A stretch of DNA of 64,000 bases. It comes from Acidimicrobiaceae bacterium (GTDB lineage Bacteria > Actinomycetota > Acidimicrobiia > Acidimicrobiales > Ilumatobacteraceae). The notes under the pieces are model-generated. The model was not told the DNA's origin. It was given only the letters and a program-made list of their open reading frames with translations, and made no database searches. Below are positions 1 to 9,216 of this stretch, one piece after another (within the stretch, counting starts at the first letter, position 1; every line of letters starts with the position of its first letter). Where the stretch lies: NCBI GenBank assembly GCA_003569125.1, contig BGOG01000001.1, forward strand, positions 1 to 64,000, written 5' to 3'. A program made the position numbers and the translations under genes.

Positions 1-569
1 TCCACTGGCTTTAACACCAATATCGTCGCCAACGGTTGCACGCATCAGCCTGACTGCTTCAACGGTTGCGCCGCCAGATTTATGAAACCCGGTTGAAGTC
101 TTGACAAAGTTTGCCCGTTTGCGACAGCCACTCGGCATGTCGTAATTATCTGTTCATCCGTCAACGCTGCCGATTCAATGATTACTTTAGACAAGTCTTT
201 GCTGTATCGCAGCACGTACTTGAGCAATCTCATCGCCAACTTCTAGCCAACTAGCCGAATATACAAAACCTAGTTCACGACCATGTCAATTTCGGTGGCG
301 CCCATTTTGTGTTGCATGTTTGGCTTCAAAAGCTTTCACTACTCCAGCATGTGCACCAGATGGAAACCCAACTACGCAAGCAATCGCAATATCGCCGGCT
401 GATAAACCAGTTAACAGTTCGGTTGACAGCGACAAAAGTGACGGCGAAAACAAACTGCGGCAACATTGAACTTACGGGCCTCGTCACAAAGTTTGATGAT
501 GTCCAGTGAAGTTGCTTCAGGTGCGAGTTGTGTGTGGTCAATGTATTTTGCGAGTTCTTCAGAAGTCAT
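1..569 (-). pseudogene. deoC: deoxyribose-phosphate aldolase, broken and cut by the window edge
   Basis: DeoC cleaves deoxyribose 5-phosphate to acetaldehyde and glyceraldehyde 3-phosphate in nucleoside salvage. Reading the minus strand from the ATG at 567-569 and switching frame several times recovers a DeoC protein: an N-terminal [10 protein letters not shown] segment, VVGFPSG, EIDMVVN, the strand carrying the Schiff-base region ([12 protein letters not shown]) and [19 protein letters not shown]. At least five one- or two-base length changes are needed, near 447, 305, 268, 210 and 117. Some are in short homopolymers. The C-terminus lies beyond base 1. The gene is next to thymidine kinase, which fits nucleoside salvage. 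The indel density is far above the rest of the window, so either the gene is decaying or this end of the assembly is poor. Family assignment is firm; pseudogene status is not. Confidence 0.8.
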
Positions 570-639
570 TGATAATCACGTTAATTCACCAATTCGCTTT
601 TTTAGTCCCCGTGACTTCAGAGTATTGTTTTGACCTGAG

Positions 640-1245
640 ATGGCAACGCTTCGGTTCAACTACGGCACGATGGGTTCGGGTAAAAGCACGCTGGCGTTAC
701 AAATCAACCACAATTTGACTAGTCGCGGCCTGGCAGGGCTTCTGCTGACGAAACTTGACCGAGATGGTGGTCAAGTTACAAGTCGCCTGGGTGTTTCGAC
801 GCCGGCAATTGAGATGGCGCCAGAAATAAATCTGTTTGACTTGGCCGTGTCGCGAATGCCGTTGCAATTTATCGTTTGCGACGAGGCACAATTCTGCACG
901 GTTGAGCAGTGTGATCAGCTCGCGCTGATCGTCGATGAACTTCATGTTGATGTTTATGCATTTGGTTTGATCACCGACTTCAAGGGTTTACTGTTCGATG
1001 GCACACGGCGGTTGCTTGAAATCGCCGATCAACGAATCGAGATGCAAGTTGAAGCCCGTTGCTGGTGCGGGGCTCGTGCCACAAACAACGCACGGTTGGT
1101 CAACGACAAGGTTGTTCTTGAAGGCGAAACCGTGATGGTCGGGGACACCGACAAAAATACGAGTGCGCCCCTATTTGGAGATGTCGTTCGTTACGAATTA
1201 CTTTGTCGAAATCACTACCGCAAAAAACAAGTTTCTGCCGACTAA
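640..1245 (+). CDS. tdk: thymidine kinase
   Basis: This 201-residue protein phosphorylates thymidine to dTMP in the cytoplasm. It has the type II thymidine kinase layout: a P-loop GTMGSGKST at residues 9-17, a DEAQF Walker B at 81-85, the lasso region, and a zinc-binding set (C141, C143, C189, H192) in the C-terminal part. Length is normal for bacterial Tdk. The ATG at 640 places the P-loop at the usual distance from the N-terminus; no strong ribosome binding site is visible. Its 3' end overlaps the convergent FKBP gene by four bases. Together with the broken deoC upstream on the other strand it suggests a deoxynucleoside salvage corner. Confidence 0.93.
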   Translation: MATLRFNYGTMGSGKSTLALQINHNLTSRGLAGLLLTKLDRDGGQVTSRLGVSTPAIEMAPEINLFDLAVSRMPLQFIVCDEAQFCTVEQCDQLALIVDELHVDVYAFGLITDFKGLLFDGTRRLLEIADQRIEMQVEARCWCGARATNNARLVNDKVVLEGETVMVGDTDKNTSAPLFGDVVRYELLCRNHYRKKQVSAD

Positions 1246-1616
1246 AAGACGTTGAGTAAATCGACGACGAACACAAGTGTTTCGCCACCCTTGATTACTC
1301 CGCCTGCTCCCTGACTGCCATAACCCATATCAGGTGGGATCGTAAGTTTGCGACGACCGCCAACTTTCATTCCGGCGACGCCTCTGTCCCAGCCTGAGAT
1401 AACTTGACCGGCGCCCAAACCGAATTCAAATGGCTCGTTGCGATCCCATGATGCATCAAATTGTTTTGCCGTACTCCAAGCCACACCGACATAGTGCACC
1501 GAGACTGTGGTTCCGTTTACGGCTTCGACGCCATCGCCGACCGTTATATCTTCTGTCACTAAATTGATCGGCGCAGGTGTTTTTGGGATCACTACTTCTG
1601 GTTTGGTTTTTGACAT
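1242..1616 (-). CDS. FKBP-type peptidyl-prolyl cis-trans isomerase
   Basis: A single-domain FKBP of 124 residues that catalyses cis-trans isomerisation of proline bonds during protein folding. The FKBP core is complete: GTTVSVHYVG, the FDASWDR segment, FGLGAGQVISGWDRGVAGMKVGG and the IPPDMGYG loop, ending with the hydrophobic strand ETLVFVVDLL. There is no signal peptide, so it is probably cytoplasmic, as in many short actinobacterial FKBPs. It lies 29 bases downstream of the cytidylyltransferase on the same strand and could be read through from the ulosonic-acid operon, but nothing ties its function to sugars. It converges with tdk. Confidence 0.92.
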   Translation of the reverse strand: MSKTKPEVVIPKTPAPINLVTEDITVGDGVEAVNGTTVSVHYVGVAWSTAKQFDASWDRNEPFEFGLGAGQVISGWDRGVAGMKVGGRRKLTIPPDMGYGSQGAGGVIKGGETLVFVVDLLNVF

Positions 1617-1645
1617 CCCTGCAGACTACTCACTCAAAACAAAAA

Positions 1646-2347
1646 TCATTCAATATATTTGCGAAACGATCGCAGTATCTCGATTGCTGTCGAATCTATG
1701 GTGATACCGAACTGCGCGATAAAACTATCCAGTCGCGACAGATCACCGGGTGTATCAATATCCAGCCGCACCTCAGGAAACGCAAGTTCGGTGGGCGCAT
1801 CAACCGCGTTGATTCGAAACTTTGTTTGATTATCCCAGAGATAACTGGTCACGTGTTCACGATGCGAAGGTTCTGTCGCCAACGCCGATATTTCACGCAG
1901 TAATTTAATCGTCAAGATTTCGGCACCAAACCCGTCGGCATATTTGTTGTTTAATCGCTGTTGGTGATTACATGAATAATCAAAATCTCCGACCTTAAAA
2001 TCACCGACTAATCGATCGATCTCTTCGGGCGCGATGAACGGATTATCGGCACATACTCGAACGACCAAACCAGACTGCGTTTGGGCGAGCGCCTCGATAA
2101 ATCTTGACAGCACATCTGTTTCGCTACCCCGCACAACCCGAACGCCGAATTTCTTAGCGTGCTCAACAAGTTCGTCATCCTGAGTGTTTGTTGAAGTCGC
2201 GAGAATAACTTGATCTACCGAAGTAGCACGCAACACACGATTTAAAACCCAATCAATGAGTGCCGAACCACCCAATGGAGCGAGCATCTTGCCCGGAAAT
2301 CGCTGTGATCCCATTCGCGCCTGCACCACGGCAACAACTTGGGTCAT
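1646..2347 (-). CDS. SpsF-type cytidylyltransferase, candidate CMP-sugar synthetase
   Basis: This 233-residue nucleotidyltransferase resembles SpsF and related cytidylyltransferases that activate acidic sugars with CMP. The N-terminal nucleotide-binding motif is VVAVVQARMGSQRFPGKML, followed by a conserved CADNPFI motif near residue 120 that would hold the metal-binding aspartate. It is the last gene of the operon that starts with the HpaI-type aldolase and overlaps the NeuB-type synthase by four bases (ATGA), so the two proteins are probably made together. That pairing suggests it activates the product of this operon. A second, KdsB-type, CMP-transferase at 32627-33373 could instead do this. 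Substrate is inferred, family is firm. Confidence 0.8.
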   Translation of the reverse strand: MTQVVAVVQARMGSQRFPGKMLAPLGGSALIDWVLNRVLRATSVDQVILATSTNTQDDELVEHAKKFGVRVVRGSETDVLSRFIEALAQTQSGLVVRVCADNPFIAPEEIDRLVGDFKVGDFDYSCNHQQRLNNKYADGFGAEILTIKLLREISALATEPSHREHVTSYLWDNQTKFRINAVDAPTELAFPEVRLDIDTPGDLSRLDSFIAQFGITIDSTAIEILRSFRKYIE

Positions 2348-3411
2348 GATTTGGCGAGGTCATCCCAAGTCAAAATGTGATCTTCTGGTAAATCGCGAAC
2401 TACTTTTTTGCCGACTACTTCATCCCAACTCATCGGGCTGACACCAGTGCCGGGGCGTTTTGCAACTAAGTCGCTGGCAGTGATCGTGTGTCCAGATTTC
2501 AGATCATTGGTCAAAACAATGCTTCGACGAGCATTGAGGCGAGACAAATCTTCCGTGGCGATCGGGCTTTTTTCTCGTGTCGGCCCGAGCAGTTCGTGCA
2601 CTTTTTTAACTTTGACTTGAAATCTTGCCAAATCAAATTCATCCATCGCGTGATAATGGTCGTTGCCGGGCAAAGTCTTGTCAAGCGTAAAATGTTTTTC
2701 AAGTACAACCGCACCGAGTAAATGTGCGGCAATCAAACTCGTCATTTCTTCTGTGGGCAAAGTGTGATCCGAATATCCGAGCAACAGTTCTGGGTAACGA
2801 TTATGCAGGCCAGTGAGCATCCCAAGATGGGCGTTCTGATCTCGGGTTGGATAATTAAGAATGCAATGAAGCAAGCAAATTTGTCGAGCACCTGCGGCGC
2901 GCAAAATCGCCAAGGCTGCATCTATTTCGGCAACGTTTGACGCCCCGGTCGACAAAATAATCGGCTTACCGGTTGCGGCAACTTTCTTGAGTAATGGCGG
3001 GTTCGTAATATCGGCTGATGCAATTTTGAAATACTTCACCAATGGCTCAAGCATCTCGACGGCGCCAAGATCAAAAGGCGTCGAAACAAATTCGATCTCG
3101 AATTTTTCGCAATGTTCCGCGAGTTGTCGATATTCGGCTTCACCGAACGAGTCGTACTTGGTAAAGAGTTCGTATTGACTTGTGGTTGGTTCTTTGCTGG
3201 TATCCCAGTATGAAGGCGAGAACTTTGACGCGATGAGACCCGCTTTATATGTCTGAAACTTTGCGGCATCTGCTCCACCACGTTTGGCGGCCTCAATCAG
3301 ACGCTTTGCCGTTTCAAGCGAGCCTTCGTGATTCACACCAATTTCGGCAATTATGTACGGCAGGTCGTGTTCGCCAACCAGACGATTGCCGAGTTGCATC
3401 GAGACCGTCAT
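2344..3411 (-). CDS. NeuB-family ulosonic acid synthase
   Basis: NeuB-family enzymes condense phosphoenolpyruvate with an aldose to make a 2-keto-3-deoxy acid. The 355-residue protein has the TIM-barrel domain with [11 protein letters not shown] near residue 20, [16 protein letters not shown], the metal and substrate motif YSDHT and EKHFTLD, and a C-terminal SAF (antifreeze-like) domain containing KRPGTGVSP. Both domains are complete. It overlaps the neighbouring glycosyltransferase (3408-3411) and cytidylyltransferase genes. It is one of two NeuB paralogues in the window; the other (19529-20611) belongs to the legionaminic cluster. Being in one operon with KdnA and KdnB, it may play the part KdsA plays in Kdo synthesis. 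That role is inference. Confidence 0.88.
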   Translation of the reverse strand: MTVSMQLGNRLVGEHDLPYIIAEIGVNHEGSLETAKRLIEAAKRGGADAAKFQTYKAGLIASKFSPSYWDTSKEPTTSQYELFTKYDSFGEAEYRQLAEHCEKFEIEFVSTPFDLGAVEMLEPLVKYFKIASADITNPPLLKKVAATGKPIILSTGASNVAEIDAALAILRAAGARQICLLHCILNYPTRDQNAHLGMLTGLHNRYPELLLGYSDHTLPTEEMTSLIAAHLLGAVVLEKHFTLDKTLPGNDHYHAMDEFDLARFQVKVKKVHELLGPTREKSPIATEDLSRLNARRSIVLTNDLKSGHTITASDLVAKRPGTGVSPMSWDEVVGKKVVRDLPEDHILTWDDLAKS

Positions 3412-4085
3412 TGCACGGGCTTTTCGGCGTGCTTCTCGCCATGTTTTTTTAAGATTCGCTGACGATGGTGCTCCATCGCCTCAACATCGTTGGTCGAATT
3501 ATTGGCATGTCGGCGATATCTATATAACGGAAGTTCGAGACGGTGAATTTTATATTTCTCGGTGAACCTCAACCGAAGATCGGTTTCTTCGTGCAACAGA
3601 AACGTCTCGTCATACAGACCGATATCGATCAATTGCTCGGTACGAAACATGATTCCACAGGCGATCGGGTCGGTCAGACAATTGTTGCGAGAAAGCACCT
3701 CTTCTTGCTCGTCAACCAATAAATAGTCACAAGCGATTGCATCCATATATTTATTCTCGCGCAAGAACTCGTGCAACAGATGTAGAAACTCGTTGTTGAC
3801 ATAGTCATCGGCATCGACGCGAACGACATATGGCGTTCGCGCCCGCCGAATCGCTTTGTTAAGCGATGCGGGCAGCCCAATATTGCTTTCATTTGTGATT
3901 AAAACTATTTCTTCGGCGAATTCTTTTAAGACGTTCGCACTGTGATCGGTACTGCCGTCGTTGATGACGACGATCTCAAACCTGTCTCTGGCGAAACTTT
4001 GTGCGAGCAACGATCGCAAACATCGTGTCAAGTATCGCTCTTGGTTGTAAGCCGCAACGATCACCGAGATTATTGGTTGGCTCAT
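3408..4085 (-). CDS. family 2 glycosyltransferase
   Basis: A GT-A fold glycosyltransferase of 225 residues that would transfer a sugar from a nucleotide donor. The start shows [22 protein letters not shown], then the VINDGSTD motif near residue 40 and the metal-binding VRVDADD near residue 95. A third conserved stretch, ETDLRLR, lies near residue 168. There is no membrane segment. It sits inside the KdnA/KdnB operon, eight bases after kdnA and overlapping the NeuB-type gene, so it may attach the operon's sugar or an adjacent residue. The acceptor cannot be told from sequence. Confidence 0.85.
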   Translation of the reverse strand: MSQPIISVIVAAYNQERYLTRCLRSLLAQSFARDRFEIVVINDGSTDHSANVLKEFAEEIVLITNESNIGLPASLNKAIRRARTPYVVRVDADDYVNNEFLHLLHEFLRENKYMDAIACDYLLVDEQEEVLSRNNCLTDPIACGIMFRTEQLIDIGLYDETFLLHEETDLRLRFTEKYKIHRLELPLYRYRRHANNSTNDVEAMEHHRQRILKKHGEKHAEKPVQ

Positions 4086-4092
4086 GATCTGT

Positions 4093-5252
4093 TTAACTCA
4101 AAACTCTTGACAGCGCGGTGTGCAATCGTGTCGGAACCGTTTCGTCCATTTTTACTACTACTGGCAATGAAACCGCACGCTCAAGTCGCGACCGAGATGG
4201 CCCAAATGCTTTTGCCAGGTCACCGCCGTGACGAGCCACGAGTTCAGACATGTGTGTCCATGTCCCGGCGAAGTGCCAGGTGACCGCCTCGGGCAAAATT
4301 TTCGTCGATAAACCTTCGGTCAACAACGAGTCACGACATTTTCTAGCAGTCGCTTTATCAGCCACACTAAAAATCAGTGCATCAGCAGTTTCGTGAGACC
4401 CAGCCGGAACTTCACGCGGGATAATGCCAGGAAGACTTTGTATCGCCGCCCACATTGCGTCTCGATTTTTGCGCTGCATCGTCACGACGTGAGAAAGTTT
4501 CTTCAACTGGGCCAATCCAACCGCACCTTGCATCTCAGTCATCCGAAAGTTGAAGCCGCTGCTTGCGCGAGTGTCTTCCCAACGAGGCACACTCGGATTA
4601 TTTTCATGGCCGTGGTCGTGCCATGCCGCGGCGACTTTGTAATCGTCTTGGTTATGAAACACGATCATTCCGCCTTCACCAGTGGTCATCGTTTTCGCAA
4701 AGTCGAAACTATAGGTTCCCATTTGTCCCCATGTGCCCAACGGCCGGCCGTCAAGTGAGCCGCCACATCCCCAGGCTGCATCTTCAATCAACATGAGATT
4801 ATTTTTTCGACAAATATCATCGATCTCGAACAGTCGTGCTGGCGTGCCAAGCATGTGCACGGCTATCACGGCTTTGGTTTTCGGGTTGATCAATGACTTC
4901 AAAGATTCAGGATCCATATTTAATGTGCCGTCGATTTCGGCGCATACTGGTATCGCTCCCGCTTCGATTATCGCTTCAACGGTGGCGACAAAAGTAAAAC
5001 TCTGGGTGATTACTTCGTCACCCGGTTGCAGATCTAAAACTGCAAGCGCAACGCGCAGCGCTGCGGTGCCAGATGTAACCGCAAGTGCATAGGCATGCCG
5101 ACAGATTTCGCGAACTCTTGTTCGAAATCGCGAACCTTCCAACGGTCTTGGCGTAAATGATCGAATGAGTGACGAAACAACACTCCACCATGTTGAAAAA
5201 TGTCATCGACTTGCGCCTGTTCTTCAGCACCAATAAGTTCGTACCCAGGCAT
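4093..5252 (-). CDS. kdnA: KdnA-like ulosonate 8-aminotransferase, broken by one indel
   Basis: A DegT/DnrJ/EryC1/StrS aminotransferase closely resembling KdnA, which in Shewanella installs the amino group of 8-amino-3,8-dideoxy-octulosonate. Start MPGYEL at 5252 and the DHLRQDRWK segment match KdnA. The PLP-lysine lies in [14 protein letters not shown], and the DHGHENN and [15 protein letters not shown] segments are typical. The reading frame shifts at about 5091: the N-terminal 54 residues are in one frame and the rest in another. Restoring one base there gives 386 residues with no other defect, so an assembly indel is likelier than gene loss. kdnB follows the usual partnership immediately upstream (24-base gap). 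Family and partner make the assignment strong; the exact substrate here is inferred. Confidence 0.85.
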
Positions 5253-5275
5253 GTATTGATTTTACTCTGAGATCT

Positions 5276-6379
5276 TTACATCTTCTCGAACAGCGAGATG
5301 ATCCTTGCGTCTGTGAGCGTTGCTCGAAACTCGGCACCCAATGCGTTAGTCAGTGGCTTTTCGTGTTTGATCGTTGCGGCAATTAAGGCTTGGCGAAGAT
5401 CATCTGTGAGGTTTGCGCAAACACCTTTAGGAAGTTCAACCTTCTGCAACTCGATCATCTTTCTAAACTCACTGTGGGCCTCAGGATAAAACTCACCCAT
5501 CGCATTGAGCACGACGCAGTTTGCAACACAGTGATGCATCCCGAACACGACACTCAATGCTGCCGAAAACGGGTGCACGATTCCGACGTAACTCGTGGCG
5601 ATTGCACACCCACCTAAATAACTTGCGACCATCAAATCGCTTCGTCGTGCATCGGCCATCATGTCACTGCTCAAAAAAACGTTGCGGCAAAGATTCACGG
5701 TTTCTCGAGAATAGGCGTCACCGATCGCATTGCGATACGAACCAGCGAGTGCTTCGATGCAATGAATATACGCATCCATACCCGTATAGAAATATTGATT
5801 TCGTGGGACGGTTCTGGTCAAACCCGGGTCCAAAACAATGTGATCGAAAACCGTGTAGTCGCTGTTCATACCTAACTTGAGACCGGTTTCTAAATTTGTC
5901 ATCACGCAGGTTCGTGTGGCTTCGGCACCAGTGCCCGAGATAGTCGGCACTCCGATTTTGTGAACACCAGCAACGCGCACCAAATCCCAACCTTGGTAGT
6001 CGGCTGCCTTGCCACCATTTGTTAATAGGTTCGATACAGCTTTTGCGGTATCAAGTGTGATCCCACCACCTACACCAATGATTGTTGCTGGCTGTTTATG
6101 ACCTGACAATTGAAGTTCGGCAACTAGTTCATCTATCCCTTGAGTGCTCGGCTCTTTTGCGGTTTTTATGAAATGTTTTGCATCACCGCCGATGATCCCC
6201 AGCGAGTCAAGCAAGTCTCTACTATTCTCAAAAAACTCGTCGATCAGATAAACCGCATTGGGTGAATCTTTTGTGCGCCGTGCATCGACTAAATCTGCAA
6301 CCCCCGAAATTGAGCCCTCACCAATCGTGAATCTTCCAACATTGCGAACAATTTTTACACCAGTATCAAGAATCGTCAT
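5276..6379 (-). CDS. kdnB: KdnB-like 3-deoxy-octulosonate 8-oxidase, iron-containing alcohol dehydrogenase fold
   Basis: KdnB of Shewanella oxidises C8 of Kdo to an aldehyde that KdnA then aminates. This 367-residue protein has the group III alcohol dehydrogenase fold: the NAD(P)-binding GVGGGITLD near residue 100, the VPTISGTGAEATRT segment, the NSDYTVFD stretch, and metal ligands expected in TGMDAYIHCIE and GMHH. The DYQGWDLV and EFYPEA segments match KdnB rather than general alcohol dehydrogenases. The start codon overlaps the stop of the phosphatase gene by one base (TGATG). Finding it next to kdnA in an organism with no LPS genes is unusual. Confidence 0.88.
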   Translation of the reverse strand: MTILDTGVKIVRNVGRFTIGEGSISGVADLVDARRTKDSPNAVYLIDEFFENSRDLLDSLGIIGGDAKHFIKTAKEPSTQGIDELVAELQLSGHKQPATIIGVGGGITLDTAKAVSNLLTNGGKAADYQGWDLVRVAGVHKIGVPTISGTGAEATRTCVMTNLETGLKLGMNSDYTVFDHIVLDPGLTRTVPRNQYFYTGMDAYIHCIEALAGSYRNAIGDAYSRETVNLCRNVFLSSDMMADARRSDLMVASYLGGCAIATSYVGIVHPFSAALSVVFGMHHCVANCVVLNAMGEFYPEAHSEFRKMIELQKVELPKGVCANLTDDLRQALIAATIKHEKPLTNALGAEFRATLTDARIISLFEKM

Positions 6380-7200
6380 CAGAGCCCGCGCACCGCATCA
6401 AACATCGACACTGACGCACCAAATTTGCCGTTGCTTGCGACCACCGTGCAAGGCTCGCTGAAAACTCGCTCGGTCAAGTTGACTCCCTCGATTTCAAACG
6501 TGCCTCCAGCACCATTGACGATTGCCAATCCGGCGGCCACATCCCAAAACATAATGTTATGTTCGGCATAGACATCTGCTGCGCCGGTTGCGACAAGCCA
6601 CAACGACGCCGCTGCCGCGCCGATCATTCGAATCTTTCCGAATGAACGCATTGTTGTGGCAAATGCTTCAACCGCCTTCGGGTCATCAATTGGAAACCGA
6701 CTCGGGAACCCGGTGCACAGAGTCGCTTGGCCACGTTCTTCACGATCAGAGACATGCACGGCAACTTCTTCGACATACGCACCTATTTTTGGCCCGCCGA
6801 AAGTCAGTTGTTTGGTCACCAAATTAAATAGCACACCTAGAACGGGTTCGTTGCCCTGCCACAAAGCCACCGAAATCATCGATGGGCCAAGACCTCTACT
6901 GAAGTTGTAACTTCCGTCGAGCGGGTCGATCACCCAGAGCAAGTTCTTGAATTCAATCGCGTCGATGAACCCGGTTTCTTCGCTGAGAATCGGGAATCTG
7001 AAATTTGCCAAGCCTTTGATCAGTTGTTTTTCTAACATCTTGTCAGCCGCAAGTTTTATTTCACGTCCACCAACTTGAAGGTCAACAACTTTTTTGGCCT
7101 CTTGATTATTTGCACGAATGAACTTTTTACCAACATTGCGCACAAGCTCTGTGGTCGCAATCACGAGACCTTGAATATCGTTGTTTGTTAAGTCGTTCAT
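6379..7200 (-). CDS. inositol monophosphatase-family sugar phosphatase
   Basis: A 273-residue member of the inositol monophosphatase superfamily, which hydrolyses phosphate esters with Mg2+. The metal-binding motifs are visible: LSEETGF near residue 78, WVIDPLDGSYNFSRG near residues 89-103, and WDVAAGLAIVNGAGG near residue 220. It overlaps the Gfo/Idh gene by four bases and kdnB by one, so it is part of the same transcript. In Kdo synthesis a phosphatase (KdsC) removes the 8-phosphate before oxidation by KdnB; this enzyme could do the same job, although KdsC belongs to another superfamily. That role is inference; CysQ-like or inositol phosphatase activity is an alternative. Confidence 0.85.
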   Translation of the reverse strand: MNDLTNNDIQGLVIATTELVRNVGKKFIRANNQEAKKVVDLQVGGREIKLAADKMLEKQLIKGLANFRFPILSEETGFIDAIEFKNLLWVIDPLDGSYNFSRGLGPSMISVALWQGNEPVLGVLFNLVTKQLTFGGPKIGAYVEEVAVHVSDREERGQATLCTGFPSRFPIDDPKAVEAFATTMRSFGKIRMIGAAAASLWLVATGAADVYAEHNIMFWDVAAGLAIVNGAGGTFEIEGVNLTERVFSEPCTVVASNGKFGASVSMFDAVRGL

Positions 7201-8249
7201 CGGGGCACCTCAGGGTTTTCAATTTTAAATTTGTCTCGCCAAATTGGGTCAGCGTAATAAATTTTATAGACCAGCTTCATCGTTTCGAAGGCATCATGCG
7301 ACGTGCCGTTTTGAACGGGTTGATTGTGAAGAATGCTTCGTGTGAATGCCGCAATTTCAGCATCCCAAGACGGGTCGTCTTTGTATTCGAAGAGTTCTTC
7401 CTTCGGATCACCGTTATCTCGATCTGGGTCGGCGGTCACCAGTGTCATCGTTTCGTTACCGTAACTTTTCGAGCCAGTCAAGATGCCTCGCAAAATCACA
7501 CCACCGCGTTGCATATTTATGTCAAGACTGAATTGATGTCGCCATTGGGTCGCCGATGAATTGAGCATCGCAACAACACCGTCACTGGTTCGCATCAACG
7601 CGTAGGCATTGTCTTCGACGTTGTATCCCCAATGACCATTTGAAATAAAACTTTGCACATCTACGAATTCGCCGGCAATCAAGCGCATCAAATCAACCAT
7701 GTGGATGCCTTGATCCAGAAGCACGCCGCCGCCGGCAATTTCTCGTTTTGCTCGCCAGTCGGCTTGATTAAAAGTAATCAACTTTGACTTTCCGTATACG
7801 CCACGCATGTTGATGATGTTGCCAAAGCGACCTGAACGAATAATTTTCAGCGCATCTTGAACAGAGTCGTGATATCGGTGATTAAACCCATACATCAATC
7901 GACAATTCGGATTCTTCTTTTCGGTTTCGATCACGCGAGTGATATCGGCGATATCTCGTCCTGGTGGCTTCTCACAAAAAACATGCAGACCAAGATTTAA
8001 ACCGGCTTGGGTGACTTCTGCCGCAATGTCGTTCGTGACGCAAACAATCAAAACATCTAGTTCTTCTTCTAAAAGTTGTTGGTAGGTGCGAAAATGTCTG
8101 ACCCCGTTTGGTAATACTCCGTCGTTGTTGAATACTCGATCACAAACCGCAACGAGTTCAAGATCGGGATGCCGTTCAACACAATCACCACGACGCTTGC
8201 CGACCACACCGTAACCAGCGATGCCAACTCTCAAAACTTTTTCAGTCAT
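7197..8249 (-). CDS. Gfo/Idh/MocA-family NAD(P)-dependent oxidoreductase
   Basis: This 350-residue protein has the N-terminal Rossmann domain (VGIAGYGVVGKRRGD from residue 7), the EKPPG motif near residue 94 with the conserved lysine, and the C-terminal alpha/beta domain with GGGVLLDQGIHMVDLM near residue 174, where the aspartate and histidine are catalytic in the family. Members oxidise or reduce hydroxyls on sugars and nucleotide sugars. It is the second gene of the operon, 40 bases after the aldolase. It may shape the aldose that enters the synthase, but the substrate cannot be read from sequence. Confidence 0.86.
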   Translation of the reverse strand: MTEKVLRVGIAGYGVVGKRRGDCVERHPDLELVAVCDRVFNNDGVLPNGVRHFRTYQQLLEEELDVLIVCVTNDIAAEVTQAGLNLGLHVFCEKPPGRDIADITRVIETEKKNPNCRLMYGFNHRYHDSVQDALKIIRSGRFGNIINMRGVYGKSKLITFNQADWRAKREIAGGGVLLDQGIHMVDLMRLIAGEFVDVQSFISNGHWGYNVEDNAYALMRTSDGVVAMLNSSATQWRHQFSLDINMQRGGVILRGILTGSKSYGNETMTLVTADPDRDNGDPKEELFEYKDDPSWDAEIAAFTRSILHNQPVQNGTSHDAFETMKLVYKIYYADPIWRDKFKIENPEVPR

Positions 8250-8289
8250 GCGGCTTAGTTCAAATTGTCAATCACTGGACAAATAACAA

Positions 8290-9048
8290 TCACTTAGGCG
8301 CAATCGCACCGAGGTTTAAAAACACCGTGTCTACTCCGTAAGCAATGAACGTGTATCCCTCACGGATTCGCTGATCAAGCATTTTTGTATCCGGCTGAAC
8401 AACATGCATTCCGCAAGGCATTTTTGCTTTCTCGCACACTTTGAGAATCTTCGAGAGCGTGTCAAGATATTTTTTGTTTTCAAAGTCGCCGGTAATGCCA
8501 AGTGATGCCGACAAATCGTATGGACCGACCATGATCGCGTCTAAACCATTTACGGCGACTATTGATTCAAGATCGTTAACGGCGTCAATGTGCTCAATTT
8601 GGGCGATGACTAGTGCCTCTTGTGATTCTTCTAGATACGCATCAAAAAACTTTCCGAATACATTTGCTCGTTGAAACCCAACACCGCGTCGGCCTCGGGG
8701 TGGCCAGTGACATTCACTGATAATTGCCTGAAGTTGCGACGCCGAAGAAATCATCGGAATAACCACTCCAGCAGCGCCTTGGTCGAGCGCTTGACGACAG
8801 TTAATTGGTAACGGGCTTGCCACACGCGCCAATGGAAGCGTGCCCCCGAGTTCAAGCGCACGAAAAATATCTGGCAACTGATTCAGCGCAACTGGTCCGT
8901 GCTCCATGTCGATTGCGACCCATTGATATCCGGCGCGACCCATAATTTCCGCGATATTTGAGTCGGGAATTTGCATCCAACTTCCGACGACGGCCGAGCC
9001 GCCACTCAGTGCTTTGCGAATTGTTCGCACTCGTTCAAGCCTGTTCAT
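8290..9048 (-). CDS. HpcH/HpaI-family pyruvate aldolase
   Basis: A class II, metal-dependent aldolase of 252 residues. Members reversibly join pyruvate to aldehydes to form 2-keto-3-deoxy or 4-hydroxy-2-keto acids. The family signatures are present: WVAIDMEHGPV near residue 44, VVIPMISSASQ, the HWPPRGRRGVGFQRAN stretch and MVGPYDLSASLG near residue 174, which together place the metal-binding glutamate and aspartate and the pyruvate-binding arginine. It is the first gene of the minus-strand operon, directly after the tRNA. Its presence beside a NeuB-type synthase gives the operon two different carbon-carbon bond forming enzymes. Whether it makes a precursor or degrades a by-product is unknown. 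Confidence 0.86.
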   Translation of the reverse strand: MNRLERVRTIRKALSGGSAVVGSWMQIPDSNIAEIMGRAGYQWVAIDMEHGPVALNQLPDIFRALELGGTLPLARVASPLPINCRQALDQGAAGVVIPMISSASQLQAIISECHWPPRGRRGVGFQRANVFGKFFDAYLEESQEALVIAQIEHIDAVNDLESIVAVNGLDAIMVGPYDLSASLGITGDFENKKYLDTLSKILKVCEKAKMPCGMHVVQPDTKMLDQRIREGYTFIAYGVDTVFLNLGAIAPK

Positions 9049-9094
9049 GGATACCTCAATTTACGAAAGTGACTCATTGAAACTTACAGAGAAA

Positions 9095-9171
<77 letters not shown>

Positions 9172-9216
9172 TCGTACCACTCAGACTACCATCGGCGTGC
9201 CATAATCGCAGGAGCG

